Shown: positions 43,954 to 52,560, numbered from the stretch's first letter. The stretch: 64,000 nt of DNA from Acidobacteriota bacterium (GCA_016185425.1 JACPNQ010000043.1:186001-250000); one strand, 5' to 3'. Program-made: numbers and translations. Notes: a model not told the origin generated them from the letters alone.

Positions 43954-45252
43954 ATGTCTGATCAACGGCAGTTAGGTTTCCATACGCGTAGCCTGCACGC
44001 AGGCTATTCTCCGCAAAGCGCTATGAATGCGCGAGCGGTACCTATATTTCAAACAACATCGTTCACGTTCAATGACTCCGAGCATGCCGCGAATCTCTTC
44101 GCACTGAAAGAGTTCGGCAACATTTATACCCGGATCATGAACCCGACGACGGACGTTCTGGAGCAGCGCATCGCGTCGCTCGAAGGCGGTGCGGCGGGAT
44201 TGGCGCTTGCGTCGGGCCAGTCGGCGCAGTTCCTCACCATCAATAGTCTTCTGGAACCGGGCGATCATATCGTCTCCGCCAGCACGCTGTATGGCGGCAC
44301 TTATACGCAGTTCGATGTTTCGTTCCGCCGCCTGGGTTACGACGTTACGTTTGTCGACCCCGACGATCCGGAGAATTTCCGTAAGGCCATCACACCGCGA
44401 ACCCGGCTGCTCTACGGTGAGACGATTTCCAACCCGCGCGGAAACGTACTCGACCTCGAAGCTGTCGGAAAGATTGCCAAAGAAGCCAACATTCCTTTTG
44501 TCGTTGACGACACGTTCTCCTCTCCCTACCTTTGCCGGCCGCTCGAACACGGCGCGAACATCGTGGTCATGTCCCTTACCAAGTTCATGGGCGGGCACGG
44601 CAACTCCATCGGCGGCGCCATCGTCGACGGCGGGAACTTCGATTGGTCGAAGTCCAAGCACGGACTGCTGAACAAACCGTCGCCGGCCTATCACGGTCTT
44701 GTATTCAGCGAACTTCCAGCGCCGCTGAACGCCATTGCCTTCATTCTGCGCGCGCGCGTCGAAGGCCTTCGCGACCTCGGTCCGTGCGTCAGCCCGTTCA
44801 ATTCGTTCCTGTTCCTGCAGGGCATTGAAACGCTCGGGCCGCGCATGGAACGGCACGTAGCCAACGCGCAGGCGGCCGCGGAACACCTGGAAGGCCACAA
44901 GCTGGTGAAGTGGGTGAAGCACCCGGGCCTGAAGTCCAGCCCATACTATGCGCTCGGCAAGAAGTACATGCCGAAGGGCGCGGGCTCGATCTTCAGTTTC
45001 GGCATCGCCGGCGGTTACGAAGCGGGCCGCAAGTTTGTCGACAGCTTGAAGCTGTTCTCGCATTTGGCCAACGTCGGCGACGCGCGCAGCCTGGTGATCC
45101 ACCCGTCATCCACCACGCATCAGCAACTCTCGCCGGAGCAGCAGTTGGCCGCCGGTGTGGAGCCGGACATGATCCGGATCTCGATCGGCATCGAGGATCT
45201 GGACGATATCCTTTGGGACATCGACCAGGCTCTGCAGGCCAGCCAGAGCTAG
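43954..45252 (+). CDS. metY: O-acetylhomoserine aminocarboxypropyltransferase (homocysteine synthase)
   Basis: A 432-residue PLP enzyme of the Cys/Met metabolism family. MetY uses O-acetylhomoserine and sulfide to make homocysteine, a direct-sulfhydrylation route to methionine. Diagnostic blocks are FHTRSLHAGYSP at the N-terminus, FGNIYTRIMNPTTDVLEQR, GQSAQFLTINSLLEPGDHIV, and the PLP lysine K210 in SLTKFMGGHG. The C-terminal VGDARSLVIHPSSTTHQQL is typical of the MetY/Cys2 branch rather than of cystathionine synthases. It is the last gene of the 41.4-45.3 kb run; no SAM riboswitch precedes it, so its expression seems tied to the upstream genes. Confidence 0.92.
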   Translation: MSDQRQLGFHTRSLHAGYSPQSAMNARAVPIFQTTSFTFNDSEHAANLFALKEFGNIYTRIMNPTTDVLEQRIASLEGGAAGLALASGQSAQFLTINSLLEPGDHIVSASTLYGGTYTQFDVSFRRLGYDVTFVDPDDPENFRKAITPRTRLLYGETISNPRGNVLDLEAVGKIAKEANIPFVVDDTFSSPYLCRPLEHGANIVVMSLTKFMGGHGNSIGGAIVDGGNFDWSKSKHGLLNKPSPAYHGLVFSELPAPLNAIAFILRARVEGLRDLGPCVSPFNSFLFLQGIETLGPRMERHVANAQAAAEHLEGHKLVKWVKHPGLKSSPYYALGKKYMPKGAGSIFSFGIAGGYEAGRKFVDSLKLFSHLANVGDARSLVIHPSSTTHQQLSPEQQLAAGVEPDMIRISIGIEDLDDILWDIDQALQASQS

Positions 45253-45265
45253 TCTGCGGCCAAGT

Positions 45266-45934
45266 TCAACGAGGCTCCGCCACCGCGGGGCCTCGCTGCA
45301 CACGGATCGCCTGGAACATCCAGTGTTCGCCGGTCTGCACATGGTCCGGACGGACGTATTTGCCCACAAGGTCCACAAATTCGCTGTCGCCGAATCCGGC
45401 GCCGGCGCGGACCACCAGCCCTTCCCTCTCGCCGCCATAGCACGATGATTGCGCCGCCAGCGCGAGCGTCCGGCGTTCTAACTCATCCACCGTCTCGCAA
45501 ACGCCGCGGAATAACACCGGCGCCGTAGGTACCTGTAGCAACTCGGCCTGCGCGGCCACTAAATCCCATTCCCACCACATATCGGTCGTATCATCCCGCA
45601 CGCCGAATAGGAAGAAGTAATCCGGCAACGCCCCGTAAACAATCGAGTGAACCGCATAGCAGTACTCGCCAAACAGGGTGATCTCATTCTCGATGTGGCT
45701 GCAAATCCTGGCATGCAATGCCTTGGCCCAGGCGAAGCTCGGATGCGATGGCGGCCCGGAATGGCTGCGCGCGAAGAGGGAAGAACGCGTCATCGCCATG
45801 TTACTGCCGTCCAGTTTCTCGGTGATGACGATCGGTACGCCGCAGAGCCCGCTCGCCGACACCATCCGCTTGTCGTCCCGCGTTCCTCCGGGTGACCAGG
45901 GGAGATGAAAGCAGCGCGGATACTTACCCGGCAC
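45266..45934 (-). CDS. RNA ligase
   Basis: A 222-residue nucleotidyltransferase-type RNA ligase. Motif I is EKLDGSN with K40 as the adenylylated lysine, a motif III-like region is FGEYCYAVHS, motif IV is REGLVVR (170-176), and motif V is KYVR with K192. The N-terminal KYPRCFHLPWSPGGT is characteristic of this branch of stand-alone bacterial RNA ligases. It would seal 3'-OH/5'-phosphate RNA ends in the cytosol. The GTG start (45932-45934) lies inside the end of the HD-Pnk gene (11-bp overlap), so healing and sealing enzymes are made together. Compact size with no extra domain suggests it depends on its partner for end recognition. Confidence 0.85.
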   Translation of the reverse strand: MPGKYPRCFHLPWSPGGTRDDKRMVSASGLCGVPIVITEKLDGSNMAMTRSSLFARSHSGPPSHPSFAWAKALHARICSHIENEITLFGEYCYAVHSIVYGALPDYFFLFGVRDDTTDMWWEWDLVAAQAELLQVPTAPVLFRGVCETVDELERRTLALAAQSSCYGGEREGLVVRAGAGFGDSEFVDLVGKYVRPDHVQTGEHWMFQAIRVQRGPAVAEPR

Positions 45935-47006
45935 AATACACCACCTCGTGCGCCTCGCTCGGATCCGGCACGTCCCACTTACTGAGCAGCCGCTCCATAA
46001 TTACCTCAGGAACCACGCGCTCGCGCGAGCGGTTTTGCCGGTGCAACGCGTCAGCCGGCGCCTCTACGTATACCAAACGCACACGCGCGTTGTAATCGGC
46101 CATTAACTGGATCACTGGCGAGCGCAGTGTTCGCGACAGATTCGTCGCATTCCATACGAAGCGCTGCCGTTTCCGCAGATACTCCCGCGCTCGCTCCTTT
46201 GCCGCCTGAACCACCGTGCCTTGGTTCTCCCCCGGATCCACGCCCAACTCTTCACGCAGCGCGTCCAACGAAACGACCGGCCAATCGGGCAGATTATTCC
46301 GGATCCACATATCTTTGCCCGCGCCCGGCATCCCGGACATCACAACCACTTCCATCACGGTCGAATCGTGCGCCGCATAATCGATCGCACGCTCCGGCCG
46401 CCGGAAATATTCGAAGCGCGCGATCGCAGAAGGGAAGTGCCGTCGCTGGTCCCAACATCCCTCTTCGCGGCAGAAGCTCTCAAACAACGCAATGTTCTCC
46501 AGCACTTTCTCCAGGTCCGCGCAGACCCGCCCGCGGATGTCGGCTTCGGCCAGCACAGCCAACTGCGAGCACCGCGCCGACAGGCTGATCGCCGCCGCCT
46601 TCCGCTGCGCGTCGTCTCGTTCAATCAGGTAGAACGGGAACTGGTGATAACGGATCATCCCGCACACCTGCTCCCGCCGTGCAAACGGCATTCCCAATTC
46701 CCAAAGAATCGCGCGTGCCCTCAACGCACCGCGCGCCGAGTGGCCCTTTGCCGTTACCCGGCCATCGCTCTGGACTTCGGTAGTCTCGGGCTTGGCGACG
46801 TCGTGCAGCACCGCTGCCGCCCAGAGCACATCGCGCTCGCCTTCGGACGCGTCGCGAAAGCGAGTGTCCGCCGCCAGCGACTCCAGCACCATGCCCGTGT
46901 GAATCCAGACATTACCTTCGGCATGATGCACCGGATCCTGCGGGCAATCCCGCAACGCCTGGATCCATTCGAAGTCCTGCAGCGACGGCCACTCGCCGAA
47001 CGTCAT
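45924..47006 (-). CDS. HD-Pnk: HD phosphoesterase fused to 5'-OH polynucleotide kinase
   Basis: A 360-residue two-domain end-healing enzyme. Residues ~20-210 are an HD phosphohydrolase with the HD pair H68-D69 in AAVLHDVAKP and an upstream metal histidine in NVWIHTGMV. Residues ~217-355 are a P-loop kinase with Walker A GMPGAGK (225-231) and a WNATNLSR block. The same architecture was characterised as HD-Pnk in Runella slithyformis, where the HD domain removes 2',3'-cyclic and 3' phosphates and the kinase phosphorylates 5'-OH ends. It precedes the RNA ligase by overlap and follows the DinB-like gene after 6 bp. It is probably used to repair tRNA or rRNA cut by ribotoxins, which is an inference. 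Confidence 0.88.
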   Translation of the reverse strand: MTFGEWPSLQDFEWIQALRDCPQDPVHHAEGNVWIHTGMVLESLAADTRFRDASEGERDVLWAAAVLHDVAKPETTEVQSDGRVTAKGHSARGALRARAILWELGMPFARREQVCGMIRYHQFPFYLIERDDAQRKAAAISLSARCSQLAVLAEADIRGRVCADLEKVLENIALFESFCREEGCWDQRRHFPSAIARFEYFRRPERAIDYAAHDSTVMEVVVMSGMPGAGKDMWIRNNLPDWPVVSLDALREELGVDPGENQGTVVQAAKERAREYLRKRQRFVWNATNLSRTLRSPVIQLMADYNARVRLVYVEAPADALHRQNRSRERVVPEVIMERLLSKWDVPDPSEAHEVVYCAG

Positions 47007-47012
47007 CTCCCG

Positions 47013-47549
47013 TTAGGCTTTTGCCGCCGCCATTTGCGCGAAGCGTTCCTGCATCGCCCGCGTCAGGTGCGGCGTAATGCCATGCATCCTTTCGATCAGC
47101 ATTAACTGTCCACGATGGTGCATCTCGTGCTCCTTCGCGCCCATCATGGTCTCCAGCCGGCTCTTGGAAGTCAGCCCGTCCGGTTGCGTGACGTATCCCG
47201 CCAGGAATTCGCCGGTGAGCCCGTCCAGGTGAGACGCAAACGTCTCGCCCTCGGCCGCCAGCAGCGCCAGAATCTCCGCCTTCGTGCGCGGTATCAACTC
47301 TTCGGCCATATTGGCCTGGAACAGAGTCATAAAGTCGAACCCAACGAGAGTAGTCACAGCGCTCTCACCGATCTTTTGCCAGATACGCGGCGCGACGGCC
47401 ATGTGCACCAGCAGTTGCGCCACGGTGCGGACACCCGCCGCCGCGGCAAATCCATATTGGTCTTCGGGAATCTCTTCCGCGATTTGAATTGTATTTTTGC
47501 GAACAGTGCGAAAGCTTGCCGCCAGCTCGGCGGCGCCATAAGTTGCCAT
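47013..47549 (-). CDS. DinB-superfamily metal-binding protein
   Basis: A 178-residue four-helix-bundle protein of the DinB/YfiT superfamily. The metal-binding histidines are H49 (LLVHMAV) and H141/H145 in GAKEHEMHHRGQLMLIERMHG. Characterised relatives are bacillithiol or mycothiol S-transferases and hydrolases, but most, including this, are uncharacterised. Despite the name, a DNA-damage role is not established. I chose ATG 47547-47549 because the frame further upstream lies over the divergent CHAD gene. It is the first gene of the run leading to HD-Pnk and the RNA ligase. Confidence 0.83.
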   Translation of the reverse strand: MATYGAAELAASFRTVRKNTIQIAEEIPEDQYGFAAAAGVRTVAQLLVHMAVAPRIWQKIGESAVTTLVGFDFMTLFQANMAEELIPRTKAEILALLAAEGETFASHLDGLTGEFLAGYVTQPDGLTSKSRLETMMGAKEHEMHHRGQLMLIERMHGITPHLTRAMQERFAQMAAAKA

Positions 47550-47591
47550 ACCCCACAGCTTACCAGCCGGACCCGGTATCCTCGGAAGAGA

Positions 47592-47978
47592 ATGTCCATC
47601 GTCGCGAAGCTGCTGCGGGATTTGCACGCCGAAGTGAAACGGACCGCGGAGGAAACGGGCGTCAAGCCGGTGCACGATCTTCGCGTCGCGGTACGCCGCG
47701 TCACCGCCGCGCTGCGCGTCTACCAAGACGAAGTGCCGCGCGCGAAGCGTCTGAAAAAGGAGATCCGCCAAGTTCGCGAGCACGCCGCCACCGTGCGCGA
47801 CCGCGACGTGATCCGGGACCTGTTGCGCCGCCACCGCTTGTCCGCTTCCGACGCGGCGAACGTCTACTTAAGCGGCCAGCGCGATCTGGCTGCCGCACAA
47901 CTGCGCGATTTCCTTCGCCGCATCATTGAAAAAGACCGCCCGCAACGCTGGTTTGACTGGATCGGAAAAGATCCGTGA
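47592..47978 (+). CDS. N-terminal half of a split CHAD-domain protein
   Basis: A 128-residue protein from ATG 47592, preceded by GGAAGAG. It contains the first four-helix half of a CHAD domain: the signature VHDLRVAVRRVTAALRVY (H28, R31, R35, R36) provides the basic phosphate-binding patch. CHAD proteins bind inorganic polyphosphate and are usually a single ~220-300-residue domain. Here the frame ends after the first half, and the next gene, starting at an overlapping GTG, supplies the second half. Each half has exactly 128 residues, so the two probably assemble as a heterodimer. Confidence 0.8.
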   Translation: MSIVAKLLRDLHAEVKRTAEETGVKPVHDLRVAVRRVTAALRVYQDEVPRAKRLKKEIRQVREHAATVRDRDVIRDLLRRHRLSASDAANVYLSGQRDLAAAQLRDFLRRIIEKDRPQRWFDWIGKDP

Positions 47979-48361
47979 AGCTCGAACCGCTGATCGAAGA
48001 GTTCTTCGCGTCGGGACGGATAGCGGCGTTGTCGGTGGATCCGAACGAACTGCATGCCTTCCGCATCGCCGGCAAGCGTCTTCGGTATTCGATTGAAATA
48101 CTCGATCCTAATGGCGGCGCCAAAGTGCTGCTGCGGTTGAAGGAAGTGCAGACGCAGCTTGGCGACATGCATGACGCTTTCGTCGCCGAAGAGTTCCTCC
48201 GCGGCCTGCCGAAGCTCTCTCCCGCCGCGCGGCGGGTTTCCACGGAACTCCACGCCCGAGGCATGGATCTCATCGAGAGATTTCAGAGGACCTGGCGGCG
48301 GCGGTTCGGAAAGCGCACCGAAAAAGCATGGATTACCTGGGCGCGCCAGGCCGATCAATAA
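47975..48361 (+). CDS. C-terminal half of a split CHAD-domain protein
   Basis: A 128-residue protein starting at GTG 47975 in a GTGA overlap with the stop of the first half. It has the second CHAD signature LHAFRIAGKRLRYSIEIL and ends with a basic helix (RTWRRRFGKRTEKAWITW). The overlap favours coupled translation. Whether the split is natural or comes from a recent frameshift cannot be settled by sight, but both halves look intact, with no extra stops. It converges on the dipeptide epimerase with a 29-bp overlap. Confidence 0.8.
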   Translation: MKLEPLIEEFFASGRIAALSVDPNELHAFRIAGKRLRYSIEILDPNGGAKVLLRLKEVQTQLGDMHDAFVAEEFLRGLPKLSPAARRVSTELHARGMDLIERFQRTWRRRFGKRTEKAWITWARQADQ

Positions 48362-49433
48362 CACCCACTCCGGGCCGCGCCGGCAGCACCAGCTTGCCGT
48401 TCACTACCTTCACGCCGTCGAACGGATCGTTCTTGATCAGCAGGTTGCCGTCCAGATCGGCATAGTCTATCAGCGGCGACAACTGCGCCGCGGCCGTGAT
48501 CGCCAGCGAGCTCGACACCATGCAGCCAACCATCACCTTCAATTGCAGCGCCCGTGCCATCTCGATCATCCGCATCGCCTGACGCAGCCCGCCTGCCTTG
48601 TCCACCTTCACGTTAATGCCATCGAAATACGGCGCGATGCGCGGAATATCCTCGGGATGCAGACAGCATTCGTCGGCGAAGATCGGTATGTTCACACGCT
48701 TGCGCACCTCGCCAGTCTCGGTGAGCATCGCGGCCGGCATCGGCTGTTCGATGAACTCCACGCCCTGCGTCTCCAGCCACTTGATCTTCCGCACCGCTTC
48801 GTCGACGGTCTTCCAACCCTCATTCGCGTCGACGCGCAGCGGCTTTTTCGTCTCCGCCCGAACCGCGTCGATCACTTCTTCATCGTTCGCTAACCCCACC
48901 TTGATCTTCAACACCGGATACGCGGCCGCTTCCCGCACTTTGCGGCGAATGACCTCAGCCTTATCGATGCCGATGGAAAACGTCGTCTGCGGCGCGTCGT
49001 TCGCGTCCAGGCCCCACATCTTCCAAAGCGGGACTCCCAGCCGCTTCGCCGCCCAATCGTGCAACGCGATGTCGATAGCTGCCTTCGTCGCCCACGCACC
49101 CGGCACCTTGGCGAACAACTGGTCGAGTACCTTCGCATACTGCGCCAGATCGACGCCCGCGAAGGTGGACTGCAACCCTTCGACAATCTTCACGCCCTCC
49201 GCGGCCGACTCGTTGTACCGTACGATCGGCGCGCCCTCGCCGATCCCCATGATGCCGCCGCCGGTCACCCGGACCGCCAGTGTCTCGCGGTAATCGCTCG
49301 ACGACATCACGGTGGTCCAGGTATTGACCAGATCCAAACGCATCGAGCGCGCCGAGATCGACACTCGCGGAGGCGCCGCATCTGCCGCACCGGCAGGCAA
49401 GAGCCCCAACGCAAGGCAGTCGCGGCGCGTCAT
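48333..49433 (-). CDS. Dipeptide epimerase (enolase superfamily), exported
   Basis: A 366-residue enolase-superfamily enzyme of the muconate-lactonizing/dipeptide epimerase branch. The KxK pair is K176/K178 in VLKIKVG, metal ligands are D202 (RVDANEGW), E229 (FIEQP) and D254 (FADEC), and the opposite base is K279 in NVKVDKAGG. These fit epimerisation of a dipeptide alpha-carbon, such as L-Ala-D/L-Glu from peptidoglycan. The N-terminal TRRDCLALGLLPAGAADA looks like a Tat leader, which is unusual for this mostly cytosolic family. It starts five bases after the bacilliredoxin gene. Confidence 0.85.
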   Translation of the reverse strand: MTRRDCLALGLLPAGAADAAPPRVSISARSMRLDLVNTWTTVMSSSDYRETLAVRVTGGGIMGIGEGAPIVRYNESAAEGVKIVEGLQSTFAGVDLAQYAKVLDQLFAKVPGAWATKAAIDIALHDWAAKRLGVPLWKMWGLDANDAPQTTFSIGIDKAEVIRRKVREAAAYPVLKIKVGLANDEEVIDAVRAETKKPLRVDANEGWKTVDEAVRKIKWLETQGVEFIEQPMPAAMLTETGEVRKRVNIPIFADECCLHPEDIPRIAPYFDGINVKVDKAGGLRQAMRMIEMARALQLKVMVGCMVSSSLAITAAAQLSPLIDYADLDGNLLIKNDPFDGVKVVNGKLVLPARPGVGVIDRPGAPR

Positions 49434-49438
49434 CGGAG

Positions 49439-49873
49439 TTACTGCATCTGCTTGGCGCCGAACGTGGCGAATGCGGATTTCAGATCGTTGGCGATCGCTT
49501 CCGCGTTGCGGCCCTCAATCTGAAAACGATGCATCATATAGACCGGTTTGCCGTCCTGAAAAAGCGCAAACGACGGCGACGACGGCGGATAGCCAACCAG
49601 CAGTTCACGGACGCGAGTCACAGCTTCCACATCGGCGCCGGCGAACACCGTGACGGCCTTGTCCGGCTTCACTTCGGATTCCTGCAGAGCCTTCACTACA
49701 CCAGGCCGTGCTTTGCCGGCGGCGCAGCCACATACCGAGTTCACGATCATGAGCACCGTCCCGCTGCCGGGCGCCAGCGCGGCTTCCACCGCCTCCGGCG
49801 TGCGTGTTTCTTCCACGCCGTGGGCGGTCAGATCCTGTCTCATAATCCCAATCAACTGTTCGGGGTAACGCAT
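49439..49873 (-). CDS. BrxA/BrxB-family bacilliredoxin
   Basis: A 144-residue thioredoxin-fold protein of the YphP/YqiW type. The active site is CGC (C48-G-C50) in VNSVCGCAAGKARPG, and the C-terminal SPSFALFQDGKPVYMMHRFQIEGR is characteristic. In Bacillus it removes bacillithiol from oxidised proteins; acidobacteria often encode homologues. Start is ATG 49871-49873. It sits between the metalloprotease and dipeptide epimerase genes with gaps of 16 and 5 bp, so the three are probably one transcript. Confidence 0.9.
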   Translation of the reverse strand: MRYPEQLIGIMRQDLTAHGVEETRTPEAVEAALAPGSGTVLMIVNSVCGCAAGKARPGVVKALQESEVKPDKAVTVFAGADVEAVTRVRELLVGYPPSSPSFALFQDGKPVYMMHRFQIEGRNAEAIANDLKSAFATFGAKQMQ

Positions 49874-49889
49874 ACTTCCAATATAGCGG

Positions 49890-52442
49890 TTAACCCTTCT
49901 TCGGGTCTAAAATAAGCTCGATTTCTTTGCGGCAATCGTTGATATGGCTGAGCGTGGCCGGGTCTTTCGCCGTTACCGCGGCAGAAGCCAACCGCTGGTT
50001 CAACTGGTGCAGCAGCGTTCTGGCCGTCCCGCGGAAATCTGTCTGCTGCCACGACGCCGTGAACACCGCCCCAATACCCGCGGTGATTGCCGGCGTCCCG
50101 GGCGTCGCCGGCCGGGCCAGAAGCGTCTTGAGGTGGTCCAGATAGTTCCTCTGCAAAGCACGCCGGTAGACGTCGATGGTTGCACCTGGCCTTGCCGTCT
50201 CGCTGAACAGGCCGCTCTGTACATCGGTCATGAACTCCCGAAGAGTGTAGGCGTTCTTCGCGTCCAGCGCCTCGGCGTCGGTCAGCACTTTGAATCGCAT
50301 TGGGGTCAGTAGCGATTCCAGCGTCTGCTTCTGCTGGTTGATAATGAGGTCCGACGCGCCGAAATACTGAAAGAGATTCACAACGTCTGGCTTGATGAAG
50401 CTGGTCGGCGGAACAAACACGTTCTCCTGCAGGAATTTTATCGCTTCTTTCTGCTTCGCCTTGGGCAGACGCACAAACTGATCGCCGCCGCGCCCGGCTA
50501 GTGTTCGATTCTCCACAACTCCCCCAACCATCCGAACCACCGATCCCAGCCAAAGTCTTCGCAATGTCCAAAGACTGGTGAATGTCTCTTGCAGCAGATC
50601 GAAATTCTCGCCCGGTTTGGTAGTTGCTTTTACCAGCCAGCCATTGATCACTCGCTCCAGATTCTTGAAACCCAGCGATGTCGCCACAATGGCGTCATCG
50701 CCGATATTCTCCGTTTTCACCGTGGGATCGACCATTGCGGGTCCATCTTCGCCGCCGAAGCGGAGGAACGGCTCGGTCATCTGCCGCGCCGCGATCTCGT
50801 CCAGCATCTTCTTCTCATCTTCCGGCTTCGCCGCGCCGGCCAATGGCTTGTATCCCCATTCGATAGCAAACCGGTCATAATCGGCGATAACCGGAATCAG
50901 GGCGCGTACGTTGTCTTCCGGCTGCGCCACATAGTTGTAGCGCCCATATGACATCACCGACGCCGTGGTGCCGTGAGCTTTCGTAAACTCCGGATCGCGC
51001 AACTGCGCAATCGTATACGCGGAGCTGGCCTTGTGGTTGTGCCGCAGGCCAAGCGTGTGCCCAACCTCGTGAGCCGCGATTGAACCCAGTATTTCCCCCA
51101 TCAGCTTGTTGTCGAACGGCAGTTTCCGCGCCGCGTCATTCTGCGCCGAACACATGCCGAAATACCAGCCCTGCGCCAGCTTCAGAATGTCGTGCCAAAG
51201 AATCAGGTGAGCGCTGATGATCTCGCCGCTCCGCGGGTCGTGAACGTGCGGTCCCATCGCGTTCTCCACCGGCAGCGCTGCCCACCGGACCACAGAGTAA
51301 CGCACATCTTCCGCGTCCCAAGCCGGGTCTTCCTCTTTGGTCGGTGCGTCCTTGGCCAGAATCGCGTTCTTGAAGCCAGCTTGTGCAAAGGCCCCGTTCC
51401 AGTCCTCGATTCCCTTGCGAATAAATGGCTTCCAAGCCTCCGGCACTTCCCGCGAGATATAGAACACGATCGGCTTCACGGCCTCGCTAACCGCCGCGGT
51501 TGGGTCTTTCTTTTCCAGCCGGAACCGGTTGATGAAGCCTTGCCGCTTTACGCGATTGTCGTCGTTGGAATACTCTTCGAACGGCTGAACAAAGTACCCC
51601 ACGCGCGGATCGGAGAAGCGTCCCATCATCGGTTTTTCCGGCAGCAGAACCATGCTGTAGTGCACCATCACGCTCAGGCTCCGCAGACCGCCGGGAATCA
51701 GCGGCGGGGGCGGGGCATTCGGACTGGTGGGAGGCATGGGCGGCGTCCCCAGGTTCCACGTCAATGTGGACCGGACTTCAATATTTCCGGGAAACGCTTT
51801 AATGTCGTCGACGAAACTCCGCGTCGGATCGATCGGCGGCGCCGCCGGCAGCCGCAGCCCGCTCAGCAGATTGGCGGCGGAGAACTCGGGAATGTCCGCG
51901 GAAAACATCGGCGTCACTTCGATCACCGCGCCCTTCGGCTTTCCCTCCGCTTCGATATTGAACGCCCGGATAATCGGTTGAAAGTTCGACAACGCCACAG
52001 CCAACTGCGTGCCCGCATCGCCTTCAGTTGCGCGCTTGGCCACTGGATTGATCTTCAACAGCAAACGGTTCCCGCGGCGCTCCCACCGCACCATGCGGCT
52101 GTTGCCGGGGCTGCCGCTGTAGCCCACACCAGGAGGGGCCTGGGCGATCTCGTTATAGAGCAGCATGTCCCGGCCATACAGTTCCTCCGGTATTTCGTAG
52201 TACCACCTGTCTTCTACCTCGTGGACTTTGAAGAGACCGTTCTTCGTCTTTGCCTTCGCTGTAATTACATCCTCATATTTCTTCGGCCCGGTGGCCGGTG
52301 GTTTCACGGGAGCTGCGGCGGGCGGAGCCGGTGTCCCGGTGGGCTGACCCTGTACGGGAGGCGGAGTCTGTTGATACTGTTGTGCGGCGAGTGCGGTGGC
52401 AAAAAGTACTAATGGGATCGTGGTTCTGCGGCTAGGCGGCAT
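49890..52442 (-). CDS. Secreted zinc-dependent metalloprotease (DUF5117/DUF5118 type)
   Basis: An 850-residue exported protein with a signal peptide followed by a proline-rich linker (~23-52). The zinc motif HEVGHTLGLRH gives H458, E459, H462 and H468, placing it in the metzincin-like group that also carries DUF5117 and DUF5118. The downstream SVMSYGRYNYVAQPEDNV could hold the Met-turn. These large proteases are common in acidobacteria and Bacteroidetes; their substrates are unknown. The protein is divergent from the membrane kinase across a 118-bp promoter region. Confidence 0.88.
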   Translation of the reverse strand: MPPSRRTTIPLVLFATALAAQQYQQTPPPVQGQPTGTPAPPAAAPVKPPATGPKKYEDVITAKAKTKNGLFKVHEVEDRWYYEIPEELYGRDMLLYNEIAQAPPGVGYSGSPGNSRMVRWERRGNRLLLKINPVAKRATEGDAGTQLAVALSNFQPIIRAFNIEAEGKPKGAVIEVTPMFSADIPEFSAANLLSGLRLPAAPPIDPTRSFVDDIKAFPGNIEVRSTLTWNLGTPPMPPTSPNAPPPPLIPGGLRSLSVMVHYSMVLLPEKPMMGRFSDPRVGYFVQPFEEYSNDDNRVKRQGFINRFRLEKKDPTAAVSEAVKPIVFYISREVPEAWKPFIRKGIEDWNGAFAQAGFKNAILAKDAPTKEEDPAWDAEDVRYSVVRWAALPVENAMGPHVHDPRSGEIISAHLILWHDILKLAQGWYFGMCSAQNDAARKLPFDNKLMGEILGSIAAHEVGHTLGLRHNHKASSAYTIAQLRDPEFTKAHGTTASVMSYGRYNYVAQPEDNVRALIPVIADYDRFAIEWGYKPLAGAAKPEDEKKMLDEIAARQMTEPFLRFGGEDGPAMVDPTVKTENIGDDAIVATSLGFKNLERVINGWLVKATTKPGENFDLLQETFTSLWTLRRLWLGSVVRMVGGVVENRTLAGRGGDQFVRLPKAKQKEAIKFLQENVFVPPTSFIKPDVVNLFQYFGASDLIINQQKQTLESLLTPMRFKVLTDAEALDAKNAYTLREFMTDVQSGLFSETARPGATIDVYRRALQRNYLDHLKTLLARPATPGTPAITAGIGAVFTASWQQTDFRGTARTLLHQLNQRLASAAVTAKDPATLSHINDCRKEIELILDPKKG

Positions 52443-52486
52443 CCCTAGAATCTAACATGTAGATAGCATTTCGGACGTGGCGCCTG

Positions 52487-52495
52487 TGATATACT
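52487..52495 (+). promoter_or_regulatory. Extended -10 promoter of the membrane kinase operon
   Basis: TGA followed by TATACT (52490-52495, 5 of 6 matches) forms an extended -10 element. Transcription would start ~52502, leaving a ~59-base leader before GTG 52561. No clear -35 is present, as is usual for extended -10 promoters. Confidence 0.45.
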
Positions 52496-52560
52496 CGCGC
52501 CTACTCGGAGAATCTTGAGGTTATTCGTTTGCACCCAACTGGGCGCACGAGGTTTGTGCC

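Noticed and set aside
43972..45102. A 376-codon minus-strand frame opposite metY
   Set aside because: MetY is unambiguous on the plus strand; the antisense frame mirrors its codon bias.
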